Shown here in pieces: positions 37,977 through 50,300 of a DNA stretch of 64,000 bases. Position 1 is the first letter of the stretch, and the number at the start of each line of letters is the position of its first letter. The notes beneath the pieces were generated by a model that was given only the letters and a program-made list of their open reading frames with translations, was not told the DNA's origin and did not search any database. Source of the stretch: Rhynchopus sp. YZ270_cl-10 (taxonomy: Eukaryota > Euglenozoa > Diplonemea > Diplonemida > Diplonemidae); the NCBI GenBank assembly GCA_964035575.1, contig OZ037862.1, positions 1,509,067-1,573,066 on the forward strand, given 5' to 3'. Both the position numbers and the translations under genes were made by a program.

Positions 37977-40900
37977 TTTTTGGTTTTTGCTTTTTTAAAG
38001 TCTTTTTTAAAATGAGGAGGAAGGCCCTTTTGGGGGCGTTGTGGGTGGTGCTGCATGTCTGCATCAGCAGCAGCAGCAGGTGCTACACCAACAGCAGCAG
38101 CAACAGCAGCAACAGCAGCAACAGCAGCAACAGCAGCAACAGCAGCAACAGCAGCAACAGCAGCAACAGCAGCAACAGCAGCAACAGCAGCAACAGCAGC
38201 AACAGCAGCAACAGCAGCAACAGCAGCAACAGCAGCATATGCTACACCAGCTGCAACTGCAGCAGAAGCAACAACGGTAGCAACAAGAGCAGCAACAGCA
38301 GCAACAGCAGCAACAGCAGCAACAGCAGCAACAACATAAGCTGCATCAACAGCAGTAGCAGGAGCACCAACAGCAGGAGCGGCAGCTTCCTATGCTACAA
38401 CAGCTTCCTCATCAGTGGCAGGAGCCCCATTCCCCCCCTTTTTTACCCCAAAAAGAGGCCTCTTGAGCCCAACAACCCAAGCAGCTGCAGCTTTGATAGC
38501 AGCAACAAAAACGTGTGTGGAGGCAACAAAGTAAAGAACTGTTGTCATAACAACCCACACCCCCCTTCCCCCCATGATATCCCCAAAAAGAGGCAATGTA
38601 TGCCCAACCACATCAGTGGCTGCAACTGTGATAGCAGCAAAAACGAAATCTTCGGAGTCCTGGGTGGGGTCCCAGTATCACCCCTGGTGTGCAGCAGCAG
38701 CAGTTCCAAAGGCCTTTACTGCAGCAGTTCCAACAGCAGGCTCTACAGCTTTTTCACCAGCAGTTCCAAAGGCTTCAGCAGCAGCGGTTCCAACAGCAGG
38801 TCCAACAGCAGGCACAACAGCAGTTTCAACAGCAGTTCCAATGGCTTCTGCGGCAGCAGCTCCAACGGCGGGTCCAGCAGCGTCTCCAACAGCAGTTCCA
38901 GCAGCAGTTCCAACAGCGTTTCCAAAAGCAGTTCCAGCAGCAGTTCCAACAGCAGGCACAACAGCAGTTTAAACAGCAGTTCCAATGGCTTCTGCAGCAG
39001 CAGTTCCAACAGCGTTTCCAAAAGCAGTTCCAGCAACAGGCACAACAGCAGTTTCATCAGCAGTTCCAAGGACTTCTGCGGCAGCAGCTCTAACGGCAGG
39101 TCCAACAGCAGTTCCAACAGCAGGCTTAACAGCAGTTTTAACAGCAGTTCCAAAGACTTCTGCAGCAGCGGTTCCAACAGCAGGTCCAACAGCGTCTCCA
39201 AAAGCAGGTCCAGCAGCAGTTCCAACAGCAGGCACAACAGCAGTTTCAACTGCAGTTCCAAAGACTTCGGCAGCAGCAGCTCCAACAGCAGGTCCAACAG
39301 CAGGCTTAGCAGCAGTTTCAACAGCAGTTCCAAAGACTTCTGCAGCAGCGTTTCCAACAGCCGTTCCAGCAGCAGTTCCAACAGCAGGCACAACAGCAGT
39401 TTAAACAGCAGTTCCAATGGCTTCTGCGGCAGCAGTTCCAACAGCGTTTCCAAAAGCAGTTCCAGCAACAGGCACAACAGCAGGCACAACAGCAGTTTCA
39501 TCAGCAGTTCCAAGGACTTCTGCGGCAGCAGCTCTAACGGCAGGTCCAACAGCAGTTCCAACAGCAGGCTTAACAGCAGTTTTAACAGCAGTTCCAAAGA
39601 CTTCTGCAGCAGCGGTTCCAACAGCGTTTCCAAAAGCAGTTCCAGCAGCAGGCACAACAGCAGTTTAAACAGCAGTTCCAATGGCTTCTGCAGCAGCAGT
39701 TCCAACAGCGTTTCCAAAAGCAGTTCCAGCAACAGGCACAACAGCAGGCACAACAGCAGTTTCATCAGCAGTTCCAAGGACTTCTGCGGCAGCAGCTCTA
39801 ACGGCAGGTCCAACAGCAGTTCCAACAGCAGGCTTAACAGCAGTTTTAACAGCAGTTCCAAAGACTTCTGCAGCAGCGGTTCCAACAGCAGGTCCAACAG
39901 CGTCTCCAAAAGCAGTTCCAGCAGCAGTTCCAACAGCAGGCACAACAGCAGTTTCAACTGCAGTTCCATAGACTTCTGCAGCAGCAGTTCCAACAGCAGG
40001 TCCAACAGCAGCACCAACATCAACAGCAGACGCAGCAACAACAACTTAGGGGGTGGTGAGCGAGGTATGCTGGTGTTCGGGGTCAGCCTTGAGGGGCGAG
40101 AAGGACAGAGTGGCTGTGTGATGATGCGGGTGTGGCAAAAGGGGTGTGTACAGATAGAGTTTTGGTTCGACTGGTGGTGCAACCTCTGGGAGGTCTTCAC
40201 CTCCTTGCGTCAACCTGACCCCTGCTGGGTAGTCGAGGCACCTGAGTGGGGAGTGTTTGTGTCGTTCGCGGTCCTGGATCTGTGGAAGGACAGACGCGCC
40301 CCTACCCTCAGTCATCTCATTTTGTGGCTAGTGGGCAGGAGGACCAGGAGGACGCGACGAGGACACCGGTCCTTGAACTGGACCAAGTCACAGGCGGGCA
40401 GGCTCCGTCGGCGCAAGGCGCCCTGCAATCGTCCGCCCTCTCCGGCAGCGCACCCAGTTTTCCGCAGGATCAGGGTCGCCGATGCGTTGAGAGGTGCTTT
40501 GCAGTGTGTGGCCATCTGGGTTCTGGTTTTTGTGGGGTCTGAGCTTGGGAGGTCAGCGCCACATGTTTTGGGTTGCGCGCTTTTTCGGGACGCGGAGGTG
40601 CTGGGGGTGGGTGTGCTGCGGGGACTGTGCCGCGTTCGGAGAGGATGGCGGTGGCTGGAAGGGGCGAGCGAGCGAGTGCGCCGATGGACCGGAGGGATCC
40701 GAGTGGCTGCCAGCTTGGTGAGGGCCAGTGTGATGGGGGTGGGTCAGTTGTCGGTGTGTGCAGCCGAGTGGGTGTGGGTTGCATGGTCCGCAGGTGGTTG
40801 TTTGGCGGGTTTTGTGGCACTGGTCGGCGTCGCGCGCCCACTTGGCTGGGTTCTTCTCTTGGAGGTGCGCCGTGTGGCAGCACGCAGGTGGACTCGTAGG

Positions 40901-41334
40901 ATCGGGATGGCATTTGGCATGCTGGTGGTGTCCCTACTGGTCTTGCTGTCGCTGTTGTGGCGAGCGGTGACGCCCTGGGACCTGCGCCCTGCCCCTGCGG
41001 ATCCGGAGCACCCGATCAGCTTGTCCCCGTTTGCGTTGACCGGTGGGTGCGCAAACGTGAACGCTCCTGCGTATACAGAGCAAGCGGTGTCTGTGGACGC
41101 GACTCTGGCGAAGTTTGGAGCTAAACGCATCCCCAACGTGTCCACAAATGATTGTGGTTATGTGGCACTACACCTCTGGGACCACGACACGCAGCTGGAC
41201 GTGAGGGCAATGCGCAAGCAGCTGTATGACACAGCAGTGGAGGTGTCGAACCGCCTGGTGCAGGTGCTGGGGTCGCAGGAGGCCATGACGGAGTTTGCCA
41301 ATGGTGTGACCGGCGAGGCCCACCTCAACCACTT

Positions 41335-41534
41335 NNNNNNNNNNNNNNNNNNNNNNNNNNNNNNNNNNNNNNNNNNNNNNNNNNNNNNNNNNNNNNNNNN
41401 NNNNNNNNNNNNNNNNNNNNNNNNNNNNNNNNNNNNNNNNNNNNNNNNNNNNNNNNNNNNNNNNNNNNNNNNNNNNNNNNNNNNNNNNNNNNNNNNNNNN
41501 NNNNNNNNNNNNNNNNNNNNNNNNNNNNNNNNNN
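41335..41534. other. 200-N assembly gap
   Basis: A run of exactly 200 N. The 96 bases just left of it recur right of the inserted segment at 41929-42024, so the true distance and order here are uncertain. Confidence 0.99.
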
Positions 41535-41928
41535 AGAAGGACAAGACACACTACGCCTTGCGCTTCGCCGGCCTGCACTCCTCTACCGTTGCCCAGGGAC
41601 CGCCCCGTGGAGGCGTACAAGGCTCACAATAAAACAAAGGAAAGGGGGAGGGAGGGAGGGTAAAAAGAAAGGACAAGTGTGTTGTAATGTGTAAAAAAAT
41701 GGTCCCCTGTAAAAAAATGGTCCCCTGTAAAAAAATGGTCCCCTGTAAAAAAATGGTCCCCTGTAAAAAAATGGTCCCCTGTAAAAAAATGGTCCCCTGT
41801 AAAAAAATGGTCCCCTGTAAAAAAATGGTCCCCTGTAAAAAAATGGTCCCCTGTAAAAAAATGGTCCCCGTGTAAAAAAATGGTCCCCGTGTAAAAAAAT
41901 GGTCCCCGTGTAAAAAAATGGTCCCCGT
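41535..41928. repeat. Inverted piece of retrotransposon leader plus 18-bp minisatellite
   Basis: 41535-41690 is the element 2 leader (37733-37888) in the same plus-strand orientation, thus antisense to element 3. It is followed by about ten copies of GTAAAAAAATGGTCCCCT and four of a GTCCCCGT variant. The same leader-plus-minisatellite order occurs at 37733-37976. Confidence 0.9.
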
Positions 41929-44303
41929 GGAGGTGTCGAACCGCCTGGTGCAGGTGCTGGGGTCGCAGGAGGCCATGACGGAGTTTGCCAATGGTGTGAC
42001 CGGCGAGGCCCACCTCAACCACTTGGGGCTTCAGCTCACCGCGACAGCATCCCGCATCAACATCGTGGTGGTGCAGGCGTCGGAAGAGAACCCCCTCGTG
42101 CGCATCACCCCTGGTAGCAAAAGAGTCGCCAAGTCGTACGCGGAGAGCTTCCAAGCGAAGCTTCCCACGGTCGTCATCGCTCTCTGTGACTCTCACTTTG
42201 AGGCAGTGGAGCTTGTCCCGGTGGTGGGGAAGACCAAGGAGGGGATGGCAGAGAAGATGAGGAAGGAGGCTCGGCAGGCAGTGCTGGACACAGCGCATTT
42301 GGATGGCATCATCCCCACCAACACCACCACCACCGCCCCCCTGGCTACCAAGCTGGGACACATCAATGCGGATCGGGTGTTCTGCCCCTTTGATGGATGC
42401 AGAGCGGGAATTTTGTCTTCGAGTGATGCGGTCGGGGGCCTGTCTCGTAAGGGCTTGCTGCAGCACATGCGTCGCCACCAGGCGGATGGGGCGTACATCC
42501 CCGACGAGCTGTTGGGCCACTTGGGCATGTCGCGCTGTGCGAACGATCAGTGCGACATGCTATTGCCGCAGAGCAAGGAGGTCTGCAACACCTGTACGGT
42601 GCACTTTGGCGAAGAAGGCTTCACCGCCCCGTCTCCCTCCAGTCGAGGAATGCTGACAGATCAGGATGACCTCCCCTCCTTTGAAGTCATGGGGACCACC
42701 AGGATCCAGCTGAAGGGCGGGTGCCCAGACAAACACCTGCAGCTGTACAGCGAGCTCTTCCTGAGGGTTCTTATGGACATCCTTGAGTACCAAGACGAGG
42801 TGGCATGGAAGCGCCTTGCACTGTTCTTCACTGTGTTGCACCGGACACGGACAGAACGAGGGGGCAAGGACCAGGAGCGACGTTTGACGAGCACCTGGGG
42901 GAAGGACTTGGAGGCTTGGAAGGCTGGCCAGTATGTCGCCCTGTGGGAGCAAACGGTAGAGGAGCGGAAGCCAAGGCCCTCTGGGTGGTCGGATGAGGAC
43001 ACTGACGAAGGGAGACGGAAGCGCACCATCGCCAAAGCGAGAGCAGGACTCCCGAGCCAGGCCATGTCTTGCGCTACCAGCGACGGCCTCGCCCCACAGA
43101 CACCGGCGACGCTGGAAAAGCTTCAGACGAAGCACCCAGCCGCTGCCGACTCCAAGGCCCTGGAGCAGGCGGATTGGCCCCAGCCTCAGGAGGTCCCACC
43201 GGTGACAGTGGTGGAGGTGATGAAGGCCCTGCGGAGCATGCCGAAGTCATCGGCGGCGGGTCCCTCGAACGTGACGGGCGCGCACCTTCGTACACTTTGC
43301 CTACAGAGGCGGGCTAAGGGCACTTTGGCAGCGCTGGCCGCAGTGTTGACGTCTTTGGCACGAGGAAATGCTCCAGTGGAGGTGGCTGAGTTCTTCGCCG
43401 GCGCTAACTTGGTGGCTCTCCGGAAGCCTGCAAAGGGGCCGGGCCTGGAGGAGGACGTGCGACCGATTGCGGTTGGGGACACTCTCCGCAGACTGGTGGG
43501 AAAGATTCTGTCGGCGCGAGTGCGGGTGCCTGCTAGGACGCTTCTTCTTCGAGGGAACCAGGTGGGGGTGGCAACGGCAAGGGGGGCGGCAGTGGCGACT
43601 GATGTTATCTCGCAGTACGCCGTGCGCAACCGCGGAAAAGGTAAAGTCATTTTGAAAATTGACTACCGTAACGCGTTCAACTGCGTAGACCGCCTGTCGA
43701 TGCTAAGAGCGGTCGACGCGAACCTCCCCGAGCTGGCCCCATGGGTGCGATGGTGTTACCTGGAGCCCTCCAGCCTGTTTTATGGTGGAGATACCATAAG
43801 GTCACAGCGCGGAGCTCAACAAGGAGATCCCTTGGGCCCGCTTCTCTTCTCCCTGACCATCCACCAGATGGCGCTAGAGCTGAAGGGGCACCCAGGCCTG
43901 GATGGGACTTTGTGGTACCTCGATGACGGCTCTCTGCGGGGGTCCCCTAAGGCGGTTTTTGAGGCGTACCAGGTTCTGCGCACTCGTAGCTCCGAACTGG
44001 GGTTGGAGGTGAACGCGAACAAGTGTGAGCTCATCTCCACTGGTGGCGTCTCCACGGAGGAGCTCAAGGCGGTGGGGTTCACGTTGACCGAGGGTGGACA
44101 GGACGCCATGGGTGAAGGCGGGTTCCGGCTGTTGGATGTGGATGGGTTCGATTTCTTGGGCATCCCCATTGGGTCTGCGGCTTTCTGCGAGGAGTACATG
44201 GCCCGGAAGGTGGACGATTCCCGCCGCAACCTGGAAGCCCTTGTGGACCTCGGGGACTCCCAGGCAGCCTTCTACGTACTGAGATACTGCGAAGGCTACT
44301 GCC

Positions 44304-47300
44304 GCAAACCCGCAAACCCGTAAACCCGTAAACCCGCAAACCCGCAAACCCGCAAACCCGCAAACCCGCAAACCCGCAAACCCGCAAACCCGCAAACCCG
44401 CAAACCCGCAAACCCGCAAACCCGCAAACCCGCAAACCCGCAAACCCGCAAACCCGCAAACCCGCAAACCCGCAAACCCGCAAACCCGCAAACCCGCAAA
44501 CCCGCAAACCCGCAAACCCGCAAACCCGCAAACCCGCAAACCCGCAAACCCGCAAACCCGCAAACCCGCAAACCCGCAAACCCGCAAACCCGCAAACCCG
44601 CAAACCCGCAAACCCGCAAACCCGCAAACCCGCAAACCCGCAAACCCGCAAACCCGCAAACCCGCAAACCCGCAAACCCGCAAACCCGCAAACCCGCAAA
44701 CCCGCAAACCCGCAAACCCGCAAACCCGCAAACCCGCAAACCCGCAAACCCGCAAACCCGCAAACCCGCAAACCCGCAAACCCGCAAACCCGCAAACCCG
44801 CAAACCCGCAAACCCGCAAACCCGCAAACCCGCAAACCCGCAAACCCGCAAACCCGCAAACCCGCAAACCCGCAAACCCGCAAACCCGCAAACCCGCAAA
44901 CCCGCAAACCCGCAAACCCGCAAACCCGCAAACCCGCAAACCCGCAAACCGCAAACCCGCAAACCCGCAAACCCGCAAACCCGCAAACCCGCAAACCCGC
45001 AAACCGCAAACCCGCAAACCCGCAAACCCGCAAACCCGCAAACCCGCAAACCCGCAAACCCGCAAACCCGCAAACCCGCAAACCCGCAAACCCGCAAACC
45101 CGCAAACCCGCAAACCCGCAAACCCGCAAACCCGCAAACCCGCAAACCCGCAAACCCGCAAACCCGCAAACCCGCAAACCCGCAAACCCGCAAACCGCAA
45201 ACCCGCAAACCCGCAAACCCGCAAACCCGCAAACCCGCAAACCCGCAAACCCGCAAACCCGCAAACCCGCAAACCCGCAAACCCGCAAACCCGCAAACCG
45301 CCAAACCCGCAAACCCGCAAACCGCAAACCCGCAAACCCGCAAACCCGCAAACCCGCAAACCCGCAAACCGCAAACCCGCAAACCCGCAAACCCGCAAAC
45401 CCGCAAACCCGCAAACCCGCAAACCGCAAACCCGCAAACCCGCAAACCCGCAAACCCGCAAACCCGCAAACCCGCAAACCCGCAAACCCGCAAACCCGCA
45501 AACCCGCAAACCCGCAAACCCGCAAACCCGCAAACCCGCAAACCGCAAACCGCAAACCCGCAAACCCGCAAACCCGCAAACCCGCAAACCCGCAAACCCG
45601 CAAACCCGCAAACCCGCAAACCCGCAAACCCGCAAACCCGCAAACCCGCAAACCCGCAAACCCGCAAACCCGCAAACCCGCAAACCCGCAAACCCGCAAA
45701 CCCGTAAACCCGCAAACCCGCAAACCCGCAAACCCGCAAACCCGCAAACCCGCAAACCCGTAAACCCGCAAACCCGTAAACCCGCAAACCCGCAAACCCG
45801 CAAACCCGCAAACCCGCAAACCCGCAAACCCGCAAACCCGCAAACCCGCAAACCCGCAAACCCGCAAACCCGCAAACCCGCAAACCCGCAAACCCGCAAA
45901 CCCGCAAACCCGCAAACCCGCAAACCCGCAAACCCGCAAACCCGCAAACCCGCAAACCCGCAAACCCGCAAACCCGCAAACCCGCAAACCCGCAAACCCG
46001 CAAACCCGCAAACCCGCAAACCCGCAAACCCGCAAACCCGCAAACCCGCAAACCCGCAAACCCGCAAACCCGCAAACCCGCAAACCCGCAAACCCGCAAA
46101 CCCGCAAACCCGCAAACCCGCAAACCCGCAAACCCGCAAACCCGCAAACCCGCAAACCCGCAAACCCGCAAACCCGCAAACCCGCAAACCCGCAAACCCG
46201 CAAACCCGCAAACCCGCAAACCCGCAAACCCGCAAACCCGCAAACCCGCAAACCCGCAAACCCGCAAACCCGCAAACCGCAAACCCGCAAACCCGCAAAC
46301 CCGCAAACCCGCAAACCCGCAAACCCGCAAACCCGCAAACCCGCAAACCCGCAAACCCGCAAACCCGCAAACCCACCGCAAACCCGCAAACCCGCAAACC
46401 CGCAAACCCGCAAACCCGCAAACCCGCAAACCCGCAAACCCGCAAACCCGCAAACCCGCAAACCCGCAAACCCGCAAACCCGCAAACCCGCAAACCCGCA
46501 AACCCGCAAACCCGCAAACCCGCAAACCCGCAAACCCGCAAACCCGCAAACCCGCAAACCCGCAAACCCGCAAACCCGCAAACCCGCAAACCCGCAAACC
46601 CGCAAACCCGCAAACCCGCAAACCCGCAAACCCGCAAACCCGCAAACCCGCAAACCCGCAAACCCGCAAACCCGCAAACCCGCAAACCCGCAAACCCGCA
46701 AACCCGCAAACCCGCAAACCCGCAAACCCGCAAACCCGCAAACCCGCAAACCCGCAAACCCGCAAACCCGCAAACCCGCAAACCCGCAAACCCGCAAACC
46801 CGCAAACCCGCAAACCCGCAAACCCGCAAACCCGCAAACCGCAAAACCCGCAAACCCGCAAACCCGCAAACCCGCAAACCCGCAAACCCGCAAACCCGCA
46901 AACCCGCAAACCCGCAAACCCGCAAACCCGCAAACCCGCAAACCCGCAAACCCGCAAACCCGCAAACCCGCAAACCCGCAAACCCGCAAACCCGCAAACC
47001 CGCAAACCCGCAAACCCGCAAACCCGCAAACCCGCAAACCCGCAAACCCGCAAACCCGCAAACCCGCAAACCCGCAAACCCGCAAACCCGCAAACCCGCA
47101 AACCCGCAAACCCGCAAACCCGCAAACCCGCAAACCCGCAAACCCGCAAACCCGCAAACCCGCAAACCCGCAAACCCGCAAACCCGCAAACCCGCAAACC
47201 CGCAAACCCGCAAACCCGCAAACCCGCAAACCCGCAAACCCGCAAACCCGCAAACCCGCAAACCCGCAAACCCGCAAACCCGCAAACCCGCAACCCGCAA

Positions 47301-50300
47301 ACCCGCAAACCCGCAAACCCGCAAACCCGCAAACCCGCAAACCCGCAAACCCGCAAACCGCAAACCCCGCAAACCCGCAAACCCGCAAACCCGCAAACCC
47401 GCAAACCCGCAAACCCGCAAACCCGCAAACCCGCAAACCCGCAAACCCGCAAACCCGCAAACCCGCAAACCCGCAAACCCCGCAAACCCGCAAACCCGCA
47501 AACCCGCAAACCGCAAACCCGCAAACCCGCAAACCGCAAACCCGCAAACCCGCAAACCCGCAAACCCGCAAACCCGCAAACCCGCAAACCGCAAACCCGC
47601 AAACCCGCAAACCCGCAAACCCGCAAACCCGCAAACCCGCAAACCCGCAAACCCGCAAACCCGCAAACCCGCAACCCGCAAACCCGCAAACCCGCAAACC
47701 CGCAAACCCGCAAACCCGCAAACCCGCAAACCCGCAAACCCGCAAACCCGCAAACCCGCAAACCCGCAAACCCGCAAACCCGCAAACCCGCAAACCCGCA
47801 AACCCGCAAACCCGCAAACCCGCAAACCCGCAAACCCGCAAACCCGCAACCCGCAAACCCGCAAACCCGCAAACCCGCAAACCCGCAAACCCGCAAACCC
47901 GCAAACCCGCAAACCCGCAAACCCGCAAACCCGCAAACCCGCAAACCCGCAAACCCGCAAACCCGCAAACCCGCAAACCCGCAAACCCGCAAACCCGCAA
48001 ACCCGCAAACCCGCAAACCCGCAAACCCGCAAACCCGCAAACCCGCAAACCCGCAAACCCGCAAACCCGCAAACCCGCAAACCCGCAAACCCGCAAACCC
48101 GCAAACCGCAAACCCGCAAACCCGCAAACCCGCAAACCCGCAAACCCGCAAACCCGCAAACCCCGCAAACCCGCAAACCCGCAAACCCGCAAACCCGCAA
48201 ACCCGCAAAACCCGCAAACCCGCAAACCCGCAAACCCGCAAACCCGCAAACCCGCAAACCCGCAAACCCGCAAACCCGCAAACCCGCAAACCCGCAAACC
48301 CGCAAACCCGCAAACCCGCAAACCCGCAAACCCGCAAACCCGCAAACCCGCAAACCCGCAAACCCGCAAACCCGCAAACCCGCAAACCCGCAAACCCGCA
48401 AACCCGCAAACCCGCAAACCCGCAAACCCGCAAACCCGCAAACCCGCAAACCCGCAAACCCGCAAACCCGCAAACCCGCAAACCCGCAAACCCGCAAACC
48501 CGCAAACCCGCAAACCCGCAAACCCGCAAACCCGCAAACCCGCAAACCCGCAAACCCGCAAACCCGCAAACCCGCAAACCCGCAAACCCGCAAACCCGCA
48601 AACCCGCAAACCCGCAAACCCGCAAACCCGCAAACCCGCAAACCCGCAAACCGCAAACCCGCAAACCCGCAAACCCGCAAACCCGCAAACCCGCAAACCC
48701 GCAAACCCGCAAACCCGCAAACCCGCAAACCCGCAAACCCGCAAACCCGCAAACCCGCAAACCCGCAAACCCGCAAACCCGCAAACCCGCAAACCCGCAA
48801 ACCCGCAAACCCGCAAACCCGCAAACCCGCAAACCCGCAAACCCGCAAACCCGCAAACCCGCAAACCCGCAAACCCGCAAACCCGCAAACCCGCAAACCC
48901 GCAAACCCGCAAACCCGCAAACCCGCAAACCCGCAAACCCGCAAACCCGCAAACCCGCAAACCCGCAAACCCGCAAACCCGCAAACCCGCAAACCCGCAA
49001 ACCCGCAAACCCGCAAACCCGCAAACCCGCAAACCCGCAAACCCGCAAACCCGCAAACCCGCAAACCCGCAAACCCGCAAACCCGCAAACCCGCAAACCC
49101 GCAAACCCGCAAACCCGCAAACCCGCAAACCCGCAAACCCGCAAACCCGCAAACCCGCAAACCCGCAAACCCGCAAACCCGCAAACCCGCAAACCCGCAA
49201 ACCCGCAAACCCGCAAACCCGCAAACCCGCAAACCCGCAAACCCGCAAACCCGCAAACCCGCAAACCCGCAAACCCGCAAACCCGCAAACCCGCAAACCC
49301 GCAAACCCGCAAACCCGCAAACCCGCAAACCCGCAAACCCGCAAACCCGCAAACCCGCAAACCCGCAAACCCGCAAACCCGCAAACCCGCAAACCCGCAA
49401 ACCCGCAAACCCGCAAACCCGCAAACCCGCAAACCCGCAAACCCGCAAACCCGCAAACCCGCAAACCCGCAAACCCGCAAACCCGCAAACCCGCAAACCC
49501 GCAAACCCGCAAACCCGCAAACCCGCAAACCCGCAAACCCGCAAACCCGCAAACCCGCAAACCCGCAAACCCGCAAACCCGCAAACCCGCAAACCCGCAA
49601 ACCCGCAAACCCGCAAACCCGCAAACCCGCAAACCCGCAAACCCGCAAACCCGCAAACCCGCAAACCCGCAAACCCGCAAACCCGCAAACCCGCAAACCC
49701 GCAAACCCGCAAACCCGCAAACCCGCAAACCCGCAAACCCGCAAACCCGCAAACCCGCAAACCCGCAAACCCGCAAACCCGCAAACCCGCAAACCCGCAA
49801 ACCCGCAAACCCGCAAACCCGCAAACCCGCAAACCCGCAAACCCGCAAACCCGCAAACCCGCAAACCCGCAAACCCGCAAACCCGCAAACCCGCAAACCC
49901 GCAAACCCGCAAACCCGCAAACCCGCAAACCCGCAAACCCGCAAACCCGCAAACCCGCAAACCCGCAAACCCGCAAACCCGCAAACCCGCAAACCCGCAA
50001 ACCCGCAAACCCGCAAACCCGCAAACCCGCAAACCCGCAAACCCGCAAACCCGCAAACCCGCAAACCCGCAAACCCGCAAACCCGCAAACCCGCAAACCC
50101 GCAAACCCGCAAACCCGCAAACCCGCAAACCCGCAAACCCGCAAACCCGCAAACCCGCAAACCCGCAAACCCGCAAACCCGCAAACCCGCAAACCCGCAA
50201 ACCCGCAAACCCGCAAACCCGCAAACCCGCAAACCCGCAAACCCGCAAACCCGCAAACCCGCAAACCGCAAACCCGCAAACCCGCAAACCCGCAAACCCG

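Larger units (their letters stand above)
37977..44303 (+). mobile_element. RLE-type non-LTR retrotransposon, element 3, truncated
   Basis: Nearly identical to element 2 but inverted. The leader is shortened to ~35 bp by the 17-bp minisatellite, the middle is broken by a 200-N gap and an inserted segment (41335-41928), and the 3' part is missing because the octamer array starts at 44304 inside the RT. The RT frame is intact here, without the 10-bp duplication of element 2. Confidence 0.85.
38012..44303 (+). pseudogene. Truncated non-LTR retrotransposon gene (element 3)
   Basis: Starts with the same MRRKALLGALWVVLHVCIS as element 2, followed by the Ser/Asn repeats (to ~40030), the conserved block, the membrane segment (40912-40965) and the beginning of OTU-like domain 1 (from 41140). 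After the gap the frame resumes at about 41929 with a repeat of the last 96 bases before the gap, then the rest of the OTU-like domain, the zinc finger (42379 on) and the RT with IDYRNAFNCVD (43660), RGAQQGDPLGP (43810) and YLDDG (43917). It ends after GYCR at the minisatellite, lacking the RT thumb, RLE, second OTU domain and tail. Confidence 0.83.

Noticed and set aside
35244-40200. Leu-rich and Ala-rich frames opposite the retrotransposon genes
   Set aside because: They are antisense or alternate frames of CAG/AAC-type repeats. The Ser/Asn frame is continuous with the conserved OTU-RT part and is the real one.
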